Assembly: GCA_030432695.1 (NCBI GenBank)
Contig: JAUILN010000022.1
Coordinates: 62,001 to 126,000, forward strand
Length of the DNA stretch: 64,000 nucleotides
Reading direction: 5' to 3'
Source: a bacterium
GTDB taxonomy: Bacteria; Planctomycetota; UBA1135; UBA2386
The notes under the pieces were generated by a model. It worked only from the letters and a program-made list of their open reading frames with translations. It had not been told where the DNA came from and made no database searches. A program made the position numbers and the translations under genes. Positions 1-8,205 of the stretch are shown here, piece by piece. Every line of letters starts with the position of its first letter. The first letter of the stretch is position 1.

Positions 1-1998
1 CGACTGGTTGCCGGAGGGTGCGCCGATTCCGAAGGCGCTGGGGATCTCCAGCCGCGTGCCGGTGCGCGTGCCGTCGCTGACGAACAGGCCAGCCGGACCG
101 AGCGAGCCCGACGAGGCGAAGAAGTACAGGTATTCGCCGGCAGCCGTGAGGTCGGTGGGCCCGACGGCGTAGAAGCTGGTCTGCAGATCGAGGACCTGGC
201 TCGTGCCGCCCGGGGTGCCGTCGGACGACCACAGGGCGACGCCGCGACCGAAGAAGTACCGACCGACGAGTTCGACGATGTCGGCGCCGATGCCCTCGAT
301 GCCGAGGATCGAGCGGCGGTCCTCGCCGAGGAGGTTCGTGGTGAACAGGGCGCGCTGGTTGGTCCACCAGGTCCGATCGCCGAAGCGCGCGGCCCGTGGT
401 GGCGACGACCAGCGGTTGCCGGGTTCGGCGTCGAACCACAGCCGCGTCCCCTCGGGCGTGCCGTCGGTGATCCACGGCTCGCGGCCGTGCGCCGCGTCGG
501 TCGCGTGGAACACCAGCCGCAGGCCGGAGTCGGCAGCCGGGGCGAGCGGATCGGAGTCGGCGGTGGAGCGGCCGAGGTCGGCGACCAGTGCGGTGCCCGC
601 CGTGGTGCCATCGGTGCGCCAGGCCTCGACGCCGGTGGCCTCGGTGTAGGCCGCGAACCACGCTTCGTTGCCGATCGGGCTGAAGCCGCCGATGAGGCTG
701 CCGTCAGGGCCGGGCCGGATGTCGGCCACCGCGTGCGTGCCGGCCGGGGTGCCGTCGGTGATCCATGGCTCCCAGCCTTGCAGAGCATCGGAGCGCCCAC
801 CGAACAGCAGTCCGTTCGGTAGCACGGTGATGCCGTCGCGCACGCCGCCCGCGCTGCCGGGGCAGACCTCGACCACCATCGAGGTGCCCGCCTCGGTGCC
901 GTCGGTGCGCCACAGCTCGCTGCCGGAGGTGCCGTCACTGGTGTTCCACCAGACCGCGCCGTTCCAGACCACCATCGGACCGTTCGGGCTCGCGCTGGGA
1001 CCGGGCCGGATGTCCTTCACCATGCCGGTGCCCGCCGCGGTGCCGTCGGTGACGAACAGTTCGTTGCCGTAGAGCGGGTGCAGGCCGCGGAACAGCAGCT
1101 TGTTGCCGAGCACCGCGAGGCTGTCGCGGTCGGTGCGCATCACCTGCCAGCCACTCACCTGCGACGTGCCCCCAGCGGTGCCGTCGGTCGACCACCACTC
1201 GGCGCCGAACTGGCCGCGGTTCGCGACGAACAGCAGCCGGCCATTCAGCTCGGTGAGCCCGCTCGGTTCGAGGCCGAGCGCGCCCGCGTAGCCGTCGACC
1301 ACCAGGTGCGTGCCCTGCGCGGTGCCGTCGGTCACCCACAGCTCGGCGCCGTGGATGCCGTCGTCGGCGCGGAAGTAGGTCGCGCCGTTGAAGGTCCGCC
1401 AGAGGCCGTAGAGCGTGGAGGAGGGCATGCCCGAGTCCTGGCCGGGCCGGATGTCGGCGACGCGGTACGTGCCGGTCGGCGTGCCGTCGGAGACCCACGG
1501 CTCGTTGCCGTAGCCGAACTCGTACGGCGAGAACCAGAGGCGGTTGCCGTCGGTGTAGGCCTGCTCGCCGGCGAGTCGCAGACCGGCGAGGCGGTGGACC
1601 AGGACCGTGCCGCCCTCGGTGCCGTCGGTGCGGTACAGGCCCCAGGTGCTCTCCGAGTCCTGGCAGGCGAACAGCAGTGCGTTGCCGACCCGGTAGAACG
1701 ACGCGTACTGGTCGATGCCGTCCCGGTCGCCCGGCAGGAAGTCGCGCAGCAGGCGCGTGCCGTTCGAGTCGTGGACGTACAGCTCGCGGCCGGTGCGTGG
1801 CTCCTTGGCGTGGAACAGCACCCGGCCCTGGATCTCGGCGAACCCGCGCGGCTCCGAGTTCAGGGTGAAGTCCGGGGTGCCGGGTTGGATGTTGGCCAGG
1901 AGGCGCGGGGTGCTCTGGGCCGGTAGGGAGCCGAGGGCGAGGACGGCGCCGAGCGCGAGGGCGGTCGGTGCGAGGGGTCGGTCTTGTGTGAGCATCAT
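1..1998 (-). CDS. Secreted ELWxxDGT-repeat protein, 3' end outside window
   Basis: The minus-strand frame stays open from a double ATG at 1998/1995 to the left edge, giving at least 666 codons; the C-terminus is missing. The first 26 residues are a signal peptide (hydrophobic core LALGAVLALGSLPAQ). The rest is a series of roughly 55-65-residue units, each ending in a variant of ELWVTDGTxxGT followed by a short 'DI.PG' linker. Proteins of this kind are exported, and the unit size suits a beta-propeller or beta-solenoid; the ligand is unknown. Its mature N-terminus closely matches the protein that ends 43 bases upstream, so the two are recent paralogues and probably cotranscribed. No Shine-Dalgarno sequence is evident. 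A role in adhesion or surface coating is inference. Confidence 0.85.
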   Translation of the reverse strand, partial: MMLTQDRPLAPTALALGAVLALGSLPAQSTPRLLANIQPGTPDFTLNSEPRGFAEIQGRVLFHAKEPRTGRELYVHDSNGTRLLRDFLPGDRDGIDQYASFYRVGNALLFACQDSESTWGLYRTDGTEGGTVLVHRLAGLRLAGEQAYTDGNRLWFSPYEFGYGNEPWVSDGTPTGTYRVADIRPGQDSGMPSSTLYGLWRTFNGATYFRADDGIHGAELWVTDGTAQGTHLVVDGYAGALGLEPSGLTELNGRLLFVANRGQFGAEWWSTDGTAGGTSQVSGWQVMRTDRDSLAVLGNKLLFRGLHPLYGNELFVTDGTAAGTGMVKDIRPGPSASPNGPMVVWNGAVWWNTSDGTSGSELWRTDGTEAGTSMVVEVCPGSAGGVRDGITVLPNGLLFGGRSDALQGWEPWITDGTPAGTHAVADIRPGPDGSLIGGFSPIGNEAWFAAYTEATGVEAWRTDGTTAGTALVADLGRSTADSDPLAPAADSGLRLVFHATDAAHGREPWITDGTPEGTRLWFDAEPGNRWSSPPRAARFGDRTWWTNQRALFTTNLLGEDRRSILGIEGIGADIVELVGRYFFGRGVALWSSDGTPGGTSQVLDLQTSFYAVGPTDLTAAGEYLYFFASSGSLGPAGLFVSDGTRTGTRLEIPSAFGIGAPSGNQS

Positions 1999-2041
1999 CG
2001 GGGTGCGTCAGGAGTCGTCTGGAGGGGGTATGTCGTGGGAG

Positions 2042-5000
2042 TCAGCGGCCGATCACCAAGCGGGTCAGGCCGCTGGCGCTCAACGCGCCGCCGAGCGCGC
2101 CACCGGGATCGGTCACCAGCCACTGCGCGAACAGCTCGGCGCCGGCGAGGGCGGGGTCGGCGGGGACGGGCACCGGCAGGTGGGAGTCGCCGAGGGCATC
2201 GGTCGCCGCGGGCAGCGCGATCGGGGCGCCGAGCAGCCACAGCGTGCAGGCGCCGAGCGCGACCGGGTGCGGCGCGAAGTCGAGCAGCACGCCGGCCGAG
2301 GTCTGCGGCCGTGCCGCGGTGAGGCGGAGCGCGAAGCCGGTCGCGCCGACGCGGAGCGCGCCGAGGGTGCTGGCGCGCGGCGCCGTGCCGTTGCTGCCGG
2401 CGCAGCCCGCGCCGAGCAATCGCGCGACGAAGCCGGGAGTGGCCTCGAGGTCGATCGCCCAGGGTTCGACGCCGTGCAGGTCGTCGTAGGCGGAGAACAC
2501 CAGCGCGGTGCCGGTGACGCCCAGCGGGATGGGGTCGGAGGTCGCGCTGCCGGGTTGGATGTCGGTGAGGCGCGCAGTGCCGGCGGGCGTGCCGTCGCTG
2601 CTCCACAGCTCGCGGCCGAAGGCATCGTGGCCCTGGAAGGCCACCGCCGAGGCATCGCCCAGCGCGAGCAGATGCATGGGGCGCACGCCGTCGAAGCCGG
2701 GGACCGCGTCGGCTGCCAGGCGCGTGCCCGCCACGGTGCCGTCGGTGACCCAGAGTTCGCGGCCGCGCTGGCCGTCCTCGGCGCTGAAGAACACCAGGTC
2801 GCCGGCGCGGGTGAGTTCCAGCGGTTCGCTGCTCTGCGGGCCGGGCTTGATGTCGAGCAGCAGGTGCGTGCCGGTGGGTGTGCCGTCGGTGACCCACAGC
2901 TCGCTGCCGTGGTTCGCGTCGCGGGCGGCGAACAGCGCTTCGCCCTGGCGGGGCGATGCGACCATGGGTCCGGTCTCGAACGGTTGCAGGAACTGCGCGA
3001 GCTGCGTGTGGGTCGTGCCGTCGGAGATCCACAGGCGGAGTTCGCCGAAGGCGTTGCCGGGAACCCGGACCAGCGCGCGGTTGCCCAGCGGCAGGATCTG
3101 GTGGAAGTCGGTGTTGGTGTTGTGCTGGAACGGCACCGGGAAGGCCACGCGGGTGCCGGCGGTGGTGCCGTCGCTGACCCACAGCCCGTAGCGGAGCGCC
3201 ACCGAACCCTCGGTCGCGAAGAACCACAGCAGGTTGCCGGCGGTGGTCAACCGGGTTGGTCCGACCGCGAACGGGCTGGTGCCGAGGCTGAAGACCTCGC
3301 GCGTGCTGCCGGTCGCGGGGTCGATCGCGCGCAGGACCTCGTCGCGGCGGTAGAAGACCTCGCCACCCATGGCGGTGAGGTCGGAGCTGATCGGGCCGCT
3401 CTCGCGGATCCGGATGGTGTCGCCCGACAGGTCGGAGCTCGTCAGCCGACGGCCGTCGTTCCACCAGTTCAGGTCGCCGTCCGGCAGGTGGAACACCTGC
3501 GGATGATCGATCGAGCCGAGCGCGCCGGACCATCGCGCGGTGCCCTGCGGCGTGCCGTCGGTGCGCCAGGACGCGTGCGAGCCGATGGCCGGACCGGTCG
3601 ATTGGAACACCAGCCGCAGGCCTGCGTCGAAGCCTGGGGTCCACGGATCGGAGTCGATCGTCTCGCGACCGAGCTCGGCCACCGCGCGCGTGCCAGCGGG
3701 CGTGCCGTCGGTGCGCCAGGGTTCCTCACCGCTGTCGAACGTCCAGGCCGGGAACCAGACCTCGTTGCCGATCGAGGTGAAGTCCCGCTCGAAGGTCAGG
3801 CTGCCGGTCGTGCCGGCCTGGATGTCGGCGAGCTGTCGCGTGCCGGCCTGCGTGCCGTCGGTGAACCATGGCTCGAAGCCGTCGGCCGTGTTGTCGCGGC
3901 CGGCGAACACCAGGCCGCCGGGCAGCACGCCGAAGCCCGACCGGAAGCCGCCCGAGGCGCCCGGGATCATCTCGACCGCGAGCTGTGTGCCGGCGGTGGA
4001 TCCATCCGTGCGCCACAGCTCGCTGCCGTGCACGCCGTCGTTGGTCACGAACCAGACCGCGTTGTTCCAGGCCACCATCGGGCTGCCGAAGTTCGACGTG
4101 ATGCCCGGGATGATGTCCTTCAGGACCTGCGTGCCCGGCCCGGTGCCGTCGGTGACGAACAGCTCGTTGCCGTGCAGGGGCGACTGGACCCGGAACACGA
4201 TCTGGTTGCCGAGCTGTACGGTGTACCCGGGATCGACGCGCGACACGTGCCAGCCACTCACCTGTCCGGTGCCAGCCAGCGTGCCGTCGGTCGACCACCA
4301 TTCGCCGGGCGTCGAGTTCACCGCCGCGACGAACAGCAGCTTGCCGTTGAGGACCTGCAGCGCCTGCGGGTTGCTGCCCTCGGGGCCGGGCACGATGTCG
4401 AGGAACAGGCGGGTGCCGGCCGCGGTGCCGTCGGTGACCCACAGCTCGTAGCCGTGCACGCCGTCGTCGGCCGAGAACCAGGTGAGGCCCTGGTAGCTGG
4501 CGAGGGAGCCGAAGTGGCTGTTGTAGGGATCGGCCGAGGAGCCGCGGCCTGGGTTGATGTCGGCGACCCGGTGGGTGCCGGTGTTGGTGCCATCGGTGAC
4601 GAACAGCTCGATGCCGAAGCCCGGCTCGTAGCTGCGGAACCAGACCCGGTTGCCGTCGCTGTAGGTGTGCTGCCAGCCGAACGCGGCGTTGGCGAGGTAG
4701 CGGATCCGCCGGGTGCCGGCGGCGGTGCCGTCGGTGCGGTAGATGCCGCCGTCGGTCTGGGAGGCGACCGCGAACAGCACGTGGTTGCCGAGGCGGACCA
4801 ACTGCGCGTCGTCGCCCATCGCGCTGAACGGTCCGGGGCCGAAGTCGCGGAGCAGTCGCGTGCCCTGCCCATCGTGGACGTACAGCTCACGACCGAAGCG
4901 CGCACTCTCGGCGTGGAACAGCACCCGGCCGTTGATCTCCACGAAGCCGCGCGGGTCGGAGTCGGGGGTGAGGTCGGGAGCGCCGGGGGCGAGGTCGCCG

Positions 5001-5092
5001 AGCAGGCGCGGGGTGGTCTGTGCGGGGAGTGCGCGGCCGACACCCGACGCGAGCAGCGTTGCGAGGAGGACGATGGATGGTTCGGTGCGCAT
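2042..5092 (-). CDS. Secreted ELWxxDGT-repeat protein with planctomycete C-terminal module
   Basis: 1016 residues. Residues 1-25 are a signal peptide ending ALPAQ. Residues about 30-880 hold about fifteen ELWVTDGT-type units (ELYVHDGQGT, IYRTDGTAAGT, ELFVTDGTNTGT and so on). The last 130 residues are different: a GAGCAGSNG start, an alternating hydrophobic region, and a motif of the type PxDPxLxGxxxxxQ close to the end. That tail recurs in several otherwise unrelated secreted proteins in this window and may be a sorting or anchoring module (inference). The gene starts 13 bases after the stop of the sigma-factor gene and is followed 43 bases later by a paralogue, so it probably belongs to one transcript. 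No enzymatic residues are recognisable. Confidence 0.9.
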   Translation of the reverse strand: MRTEPSIVLLATLLASGVGRALPAQTTPRLLGDLAPGAPDLTPDSDPRGFVEINGRVLFHAESARFGRELYVHDGQGTRLLRDFGPGPFSAMGDDAQLVRLGNHVLFAVASQTDGGIYRTDGTAAGTRRIRYLANAAFGWQHTYSDGNRVWFRSYEPGFGIELFVTDGTNTGTHRVADINPGRGSSADPYNSHFGSLASYQGLTWFSADDGVHGYELWVTDGTAAGTRLFLDIVPGPEGSNPQALQVLNGKLLFVAAVNSTPGEWWSTDGTLAGTGQVSGWHVSRVDPGYTVQLGNQIVFRVQSPLHGNELFVTDGTGPGTQVLKDIIPGITSNFGSPMVAWNNAVWFVTNDGVHGSELWRTDGSTAGTQLAVEMIPGASGGFRSGFGVLPGGLVFAGRDNTADGFEPWFTDGTQAGTRQLADIQAGTTGSLTFERDFTSIGNEVWFPAWTFDSGEEPWRTDGTPAGTRAVAELGRETIDSDPWTPGFDAGLRLVFQSTGPAIGSHASWRTDGTPQGTARWSGALGSIDHPQVFHLPDGDLNWWNDGRRLTSSDLSGDTIRIRESGPISSDLTAMGGEVFYRRDEVLRAIDPATGSTREVFSLGTSPFAVGPTRLTTAGNLLWFFATEGSVALRYGLWVSDGTTAGTRVAFPVPFQHNTNTDFHQILPLGNRALVRVPGNAFGELRLWISDGTTHTQLAQFLQPFETGPMVASPRQGEALFAARDANHGSELWVTDGTPTGTHLLLDIKPGPQSSEPLELTRAGDLVFFSAEDGQRGRELWVTDGTVAGTRLAADAVPGFDGVRPMHLLALGDASAVAFQGHDAFGRELWSSDGTPAGTARLTDIQPGSATSDPIPLGVTGTALVFSAYDDLHGVEPWAIDLEATPGFVARLLGAGCAGSNGTAPRASTLGALRVGATGFALRLTAARPQTSAGVLLDFAPHPVALGACTLWLLGAPIALPAATDALGDSHLPVPVPADPALAGAELFAQWLVTDPGGALGGALSASGLTRLVIGR

Positions 5093-5105
5093 GTCGTGTT
5101 CTCGC

Positions 5106-8100
5106 TCAGCGGAGTTCCAGGACCGTGGGGGCGGTGTCGTCTGCGGTGGAATCGCGGGCGGCGGGAATCTCGAAGTCGGTCGCGGCGCGGCGGCCGGCGT
5201 GGTCGATCACCTCGACGTGCCAGGTGCCGGTCGGGAAGCCGCGGACCAGGACCTGGTCGGGGTTGGCGCCGCGTTTCCAGAAGCCGGTCCAGCGGCGGAC
5301 GACGATGCCGTCTCGCGTGACCGTCCAGCACACGCGCAGGTCCTGGCCGTCGTCGGCGTGGCGGAGTTCGAAGTGCTTCGCGTGCAGTTTCGCGGCGCGG
5401 ACCAGGCGGAGCTCGGTGACCGTGCCGGCCTCGAGTCGGGTCGGGCTCCAGTCGGCGGCGGGCAGGCACTCGCGGTCGGTGAGCCAGTAGTCGCCCGGCG
5501 GCAGCACGAAGCGGGCCCGCCCTTCGGCGTCGGTGGTCGCGGACGTGACGTTGAAGCCGTCCTCGAGGTGCGCGGTGACGTCCGCGTCGCGGACCGGTGC
5601 GCCGGTGTGGTCGAGGAGGGTCACCACCGCGCTGGTTTGTTCCGGGAACGGGATGCGTCCGAGATCGAGCGGGTCGCCTGGGATGATCTCGAGATCGGCG
5701 CGGTGCGGGGCGAGCTTCCGGTCGCGGCGCAGCAGCATCAGCCGGTAGCGGCCGGGCGGCAGGCGGGGCGCGGTGAAGCGGCTGTCGGCGTCGAGGCGCA
5801 GGATGCCGCGGGCCCAGTGCTCGTCCCACAGCGCGATCGCGTACTGCGCCGGATCGACGGCTTCGCCAGCCGCGTCGGTCAGCACTCCGGTCAGCGAGGC
5901 GGAGGGCACGTGGTCGCGCGCGAGGGCGATCCGCAGCGGACTGTGTTCGGGTGAGGCGCCGTCGTGGGTGACGAGGACTCCCGGCCAGGTGATCCCGGCG
6001 GCGCGGACCAACAGGCGGTGGGGCTCGGTCGTCGAGGTCTCGAACTCGAAGCGGCCGCTGGCATCCGTCAGGACCGGTGCGGGTGGTCGCCAGGGTTCGG
6101 CGACCTGGGCTTCGATCTCGAGGTCGGCGAGCGGGGCGCCGAGCGGATCGACCACGTGACCCCACAGCCGGATCGGCCGCGCCAGCTGCGCGTCCCAGGT
6201 CAGTGCTTCGCCGGGGCGGGGGTGCAGGGTGGTGACGGCCAGGGCTTCGCCGTCGCGGCTCGCAGCGCGGAGTTCGAGTTCCACCGGCAGCAGGCCTTCG
6301 ACGGCGTAGCGACCGTCATCGCCGACGTGCACATGGGTGCGCGCGAAGCGTGGTGGGTGCACGTCGAGGTGCGGCAGGTCGTGCTGGGAGTCGCGGATCA
6401 ACAGGCTCGCGCCAGCGGCCGGGCCGCCGTCGTCGGCGAGCAAGCGGCCCTGCAGCGTGGCACCGCGTTCGAGACCGAGGTTCACGTCGGCACCCTTGCC
6501 GGGGGTCAGCAACACGTTGCCGGCGCGGACCGCGAAGCCGCGCGCCCGACCCCAGACGATGATCTCGGGTTGCTCGGGCACCGAGTCGGCGCGGAAGCTG
6601 CCGTCGTCGGCGGCGAACAGGTACTCGGCGGGGCGGCGGCCGAGCGCCTGCTCGGGATCGACGAGGGCTTCGGGTGGGAACGATAGACCGACCAGGATGC
6701 GGGCGCCGGGCAGCGGCCGCTCGTCGAGGTCGCGGACGCGGCCGGTGACCGTGAGGCCGGGAGCGTCGAGGACGATCGCGAGAGGCGCGTCGTCGGGCGG
6801 TGCGACCAGCGGGCTGGTGGTGAAGCCGGGGGCGCGGGCGCAGAGCAGATGGTCTTCGCCGAGACCGCGCAGCGTGAACCTGCCTGCGGCGTCGGTGGTG
6901 GTCGCGCGCAGCGGATCGTCGTAGCGGCCGGGTGCGGCGACCAGGATCTCCGCGGCTTCGAGCGGGGTGCCGTCGGCGCGCGCGACGCTGCCCACCACGG
7001 TGCGCGCGTTCGGCAGCTCGAGCAGGCCGAGCCCGCCACCGTCGGCAGCGATCGTCACCGCGACCTCACCACCGCGGTCGGCTTCGACCCGCACCGCGGC
7101 GCTCGACCAGGTCCCGAGTTCGGCGACGCCGGTCGGGTCGGTGCGTGCGCGGCGCTCGTCGAGGCTGGCGAGGGTGGTCGCGGTCGGGGTCGCGCGCACC
7201 GCGACGTCGGCGGCGGGTGTGCCGTCGGGGTAGCGAACGAGCACGCGCAGCGCCGGCGGGCCGTCGAACTCCGGCATCGCGACGCGCTCGGGTGCCTGGA
7301 CGTCGGGAGCGGGCGCGAGTTCGTCGGTCGACGCGTTGCGCGTCGCGGTGGTGTTGGTCACTACGTCGACCGCTGCGCCGGGCTTCGCCGCCGGATCCTG
7401 GAGGAGCCACCACGCCGCGCCGCCGAGCACGCCCAGCACGAGCACTGCGGCGAGACCGCCCAGCAGACCCGCGACGCCACCGCCGCTCGAGGTGGCTGCG
7501 CCGCTCGCCTCGAGCGGTACGGGTGGCGGGGTCGGGACTACGCCGGCGTGCTGGAGCACCGCGTCGCGCACCGCGGCGAGGCCGCTGGCCGGCAGCGCGA
7601 GCAGGGCGAGGCCCGAGGCGAGCACCTTGGGCAGGGCCGACTCGAGCAGTTGCCGCGCCCGGTGCAGCCGGGTCTTCACGGTGTTCGGCGAGATCCCCGC
7701 GGCCTGCGCGATCTGCGTCGGCGTCAGCCCGTGCACCGTGTTGAGGGTCAGCGCCTCGCGGTAGAGCGGCGGCAGGCCGGCGATCGCGCGGGTCACCCGC
7801 TCGGCGATCTCGTTGGCCAGGAGTCGGTCGGCGGGATCCTCGGACTCGGCGAAGACCATCCGCTCGGGATCGGGCTGGCGGGCGCGCTCCTGACGGAGTC
7901 GCCGCGCGCGGTTGGCGAGGATGCCGACCAGCCACGGGCGCAGCGGGCGGTCGCGATCCCAGTCGGCGGAGTGGTCGATCGCCGCGAGGAAGGTCTCCTG
8001 GACCAGGTCTTCGGCGTCGTGGCGCGCGTCGGCGAAGTGCGCGGCTACGAGCAGGAGTTCGGGGGCCAGTCGATCGAAGACCGCCGCGAGGGCGTCGGGC

Positions 8101-8153
8101 TCACCTGCTTCGCGCCAGCGCAGGAACTCGGTCTCGATCGGCGGGGGGGTCAT
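5106..8153 (-). CDS. ECF sigma factor fused to a membrane segment and carboxypeptidase-regulatory-like domains
   Basis: 1015 residues. Residues about 20-95 are sigma region 2 (HDAEDLVQETFLAAID, then RPWLVGILANRARR), and residues 120-170 are sigma region 4 with a helix-turn-helix (LTPTQIAQAAGISPNTVKTR). A weak hydrophobic patch (177-192) and a clear transmembrane helix (about 227-251) follow. The remaining 760 residues are repeated beta-sandwich units of the CarboxypepD_reg type (motifs such as VVGSVARADGTPLEAAEI and VTGRVRDLDERPLPGARI). The expected topology is DNA-binding domain inside and beta domains outside the inner membrane. ECF factors with large C-terminal extensions are known in Planctomycetes. 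How the sigma domain reaches DNA, by proteolysis or in place, cannot be read from sequence. It lies between two ELWxxDGT genes on the same strand, which are its most obvious candidate targets. Confidence 0.9.
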   Translation of the reverse strand: MTPPPIETEFLRWREAGEPDALAAVFDRLAPELLLVAAHFADARHDAEDLVQETFLAAIDHSADWDRDRPLRPWLVGILANRARRLRQERARQPDPERMVFAESEDPADRLLANEIAERVTRAIAGLPPLYREALTLNTVHGLTPTQIAQAAGISPNTVKTRLHRARQLLESALPKVLASGLALLALPASGLAAVRDAVLQHAGVVPTPPPVPLEASGAATSSGGGVAGLLGGLAAVLVLGVLGGAAWWLLQDPAAKPGAAVDVVTNTTATRNASTDELAPAPDVQAPERVAMPEFDGPPALRVLVRYPDGTPAADVAVRATPTATTLASLDERRARTDPTGVAELGTWSSAAVRVEADRGGEVAVTIAADGGGLGLLELPNARTVVGSVARADGTPLEAAEILVAAPGRYDDPLRATTTDAAGRFTLRGLGEDHLLCARAPGFTTSPLVAPPDDAPLAIVLDAPGLTVTGRVRDLDERPLPGARILVGLSFPPEALVDPEQALGRRPAEYLFAADDGSFRADSVPEQPEIIVWGRARGFAVRAGNVLLTPGKGADVNLGLERGATLQGRLLADDGGPAAGASLLIRDSQHDLPHLDVHPPRFARTHVHVGDDGRYAVEGLLPVELELRAASRDGEALAVTTLHPRPGEALTWDAQLARPIRLWGHVVDPLGAPLADLEIEAQVAEPWRPPAPVLTDASGRFEFETSTTEPHRLLVRAAGITWPGVLVTHDGASPEHSPLRIALARDHVPSASLTGVLTDAAGEAVDPAQYAIALWDEHWARGILRLDADSRFTAPRLPPGRYRLMLLRRDRKLAPHRADLEIIPGDPLDLGRIPFPEQTSAVVTLLDHTGAPVRDADVTAHLEDGFNVTSATTDAEGRARFVLPPGDYWLTDRECLPAADWSPTRLEAGTVTELRLVRAAKLHAKHFELRHADDGQDLRVCWTVTRDGIVVRRWTGFWKRGANPDQVLVRGFPTGTWHVEVIDHAGRRAATDFEIPAARDSTADDTAPTVLELR

Positions 8154-8163
8154 GTCGGCTCAG

Positions 8164-8191
8164 GTGCAACCGGCGGCTGCGTCGGTTGCAC
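8164..8191 (-). promoter_or_regulatory. 9-bp perfect inverted repeat before the fused sigma gene
   Basis: GTGCAACCG and CGGTTGCAC are separated by ten bases. The structure lies between the stop of the upstream ELWxxDGT gene (8206) and the sigma-gene ATG (8153), only ten bases from that ATG. There is no T-tract on either strand, so a simple intrinsic terminator is unlikely. It could be an operator or a hairpin that affects translation of the sigma factor. The assignment rests on the repeat alone. Confidence 0.45.
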
Positions 8192-8205
8192 AAAACCCGC
8201 AGCCT

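Noticed and set aside
1715..5320. A 1201-residue plus-strand open frame antisense to the ELWxxDGT genes
   Set aside because: It is low-complexity, Arg/Ala/Gly-rich, and produced by GC-rich codon bias; it overlaps two better genes with signal peptides and repeats.
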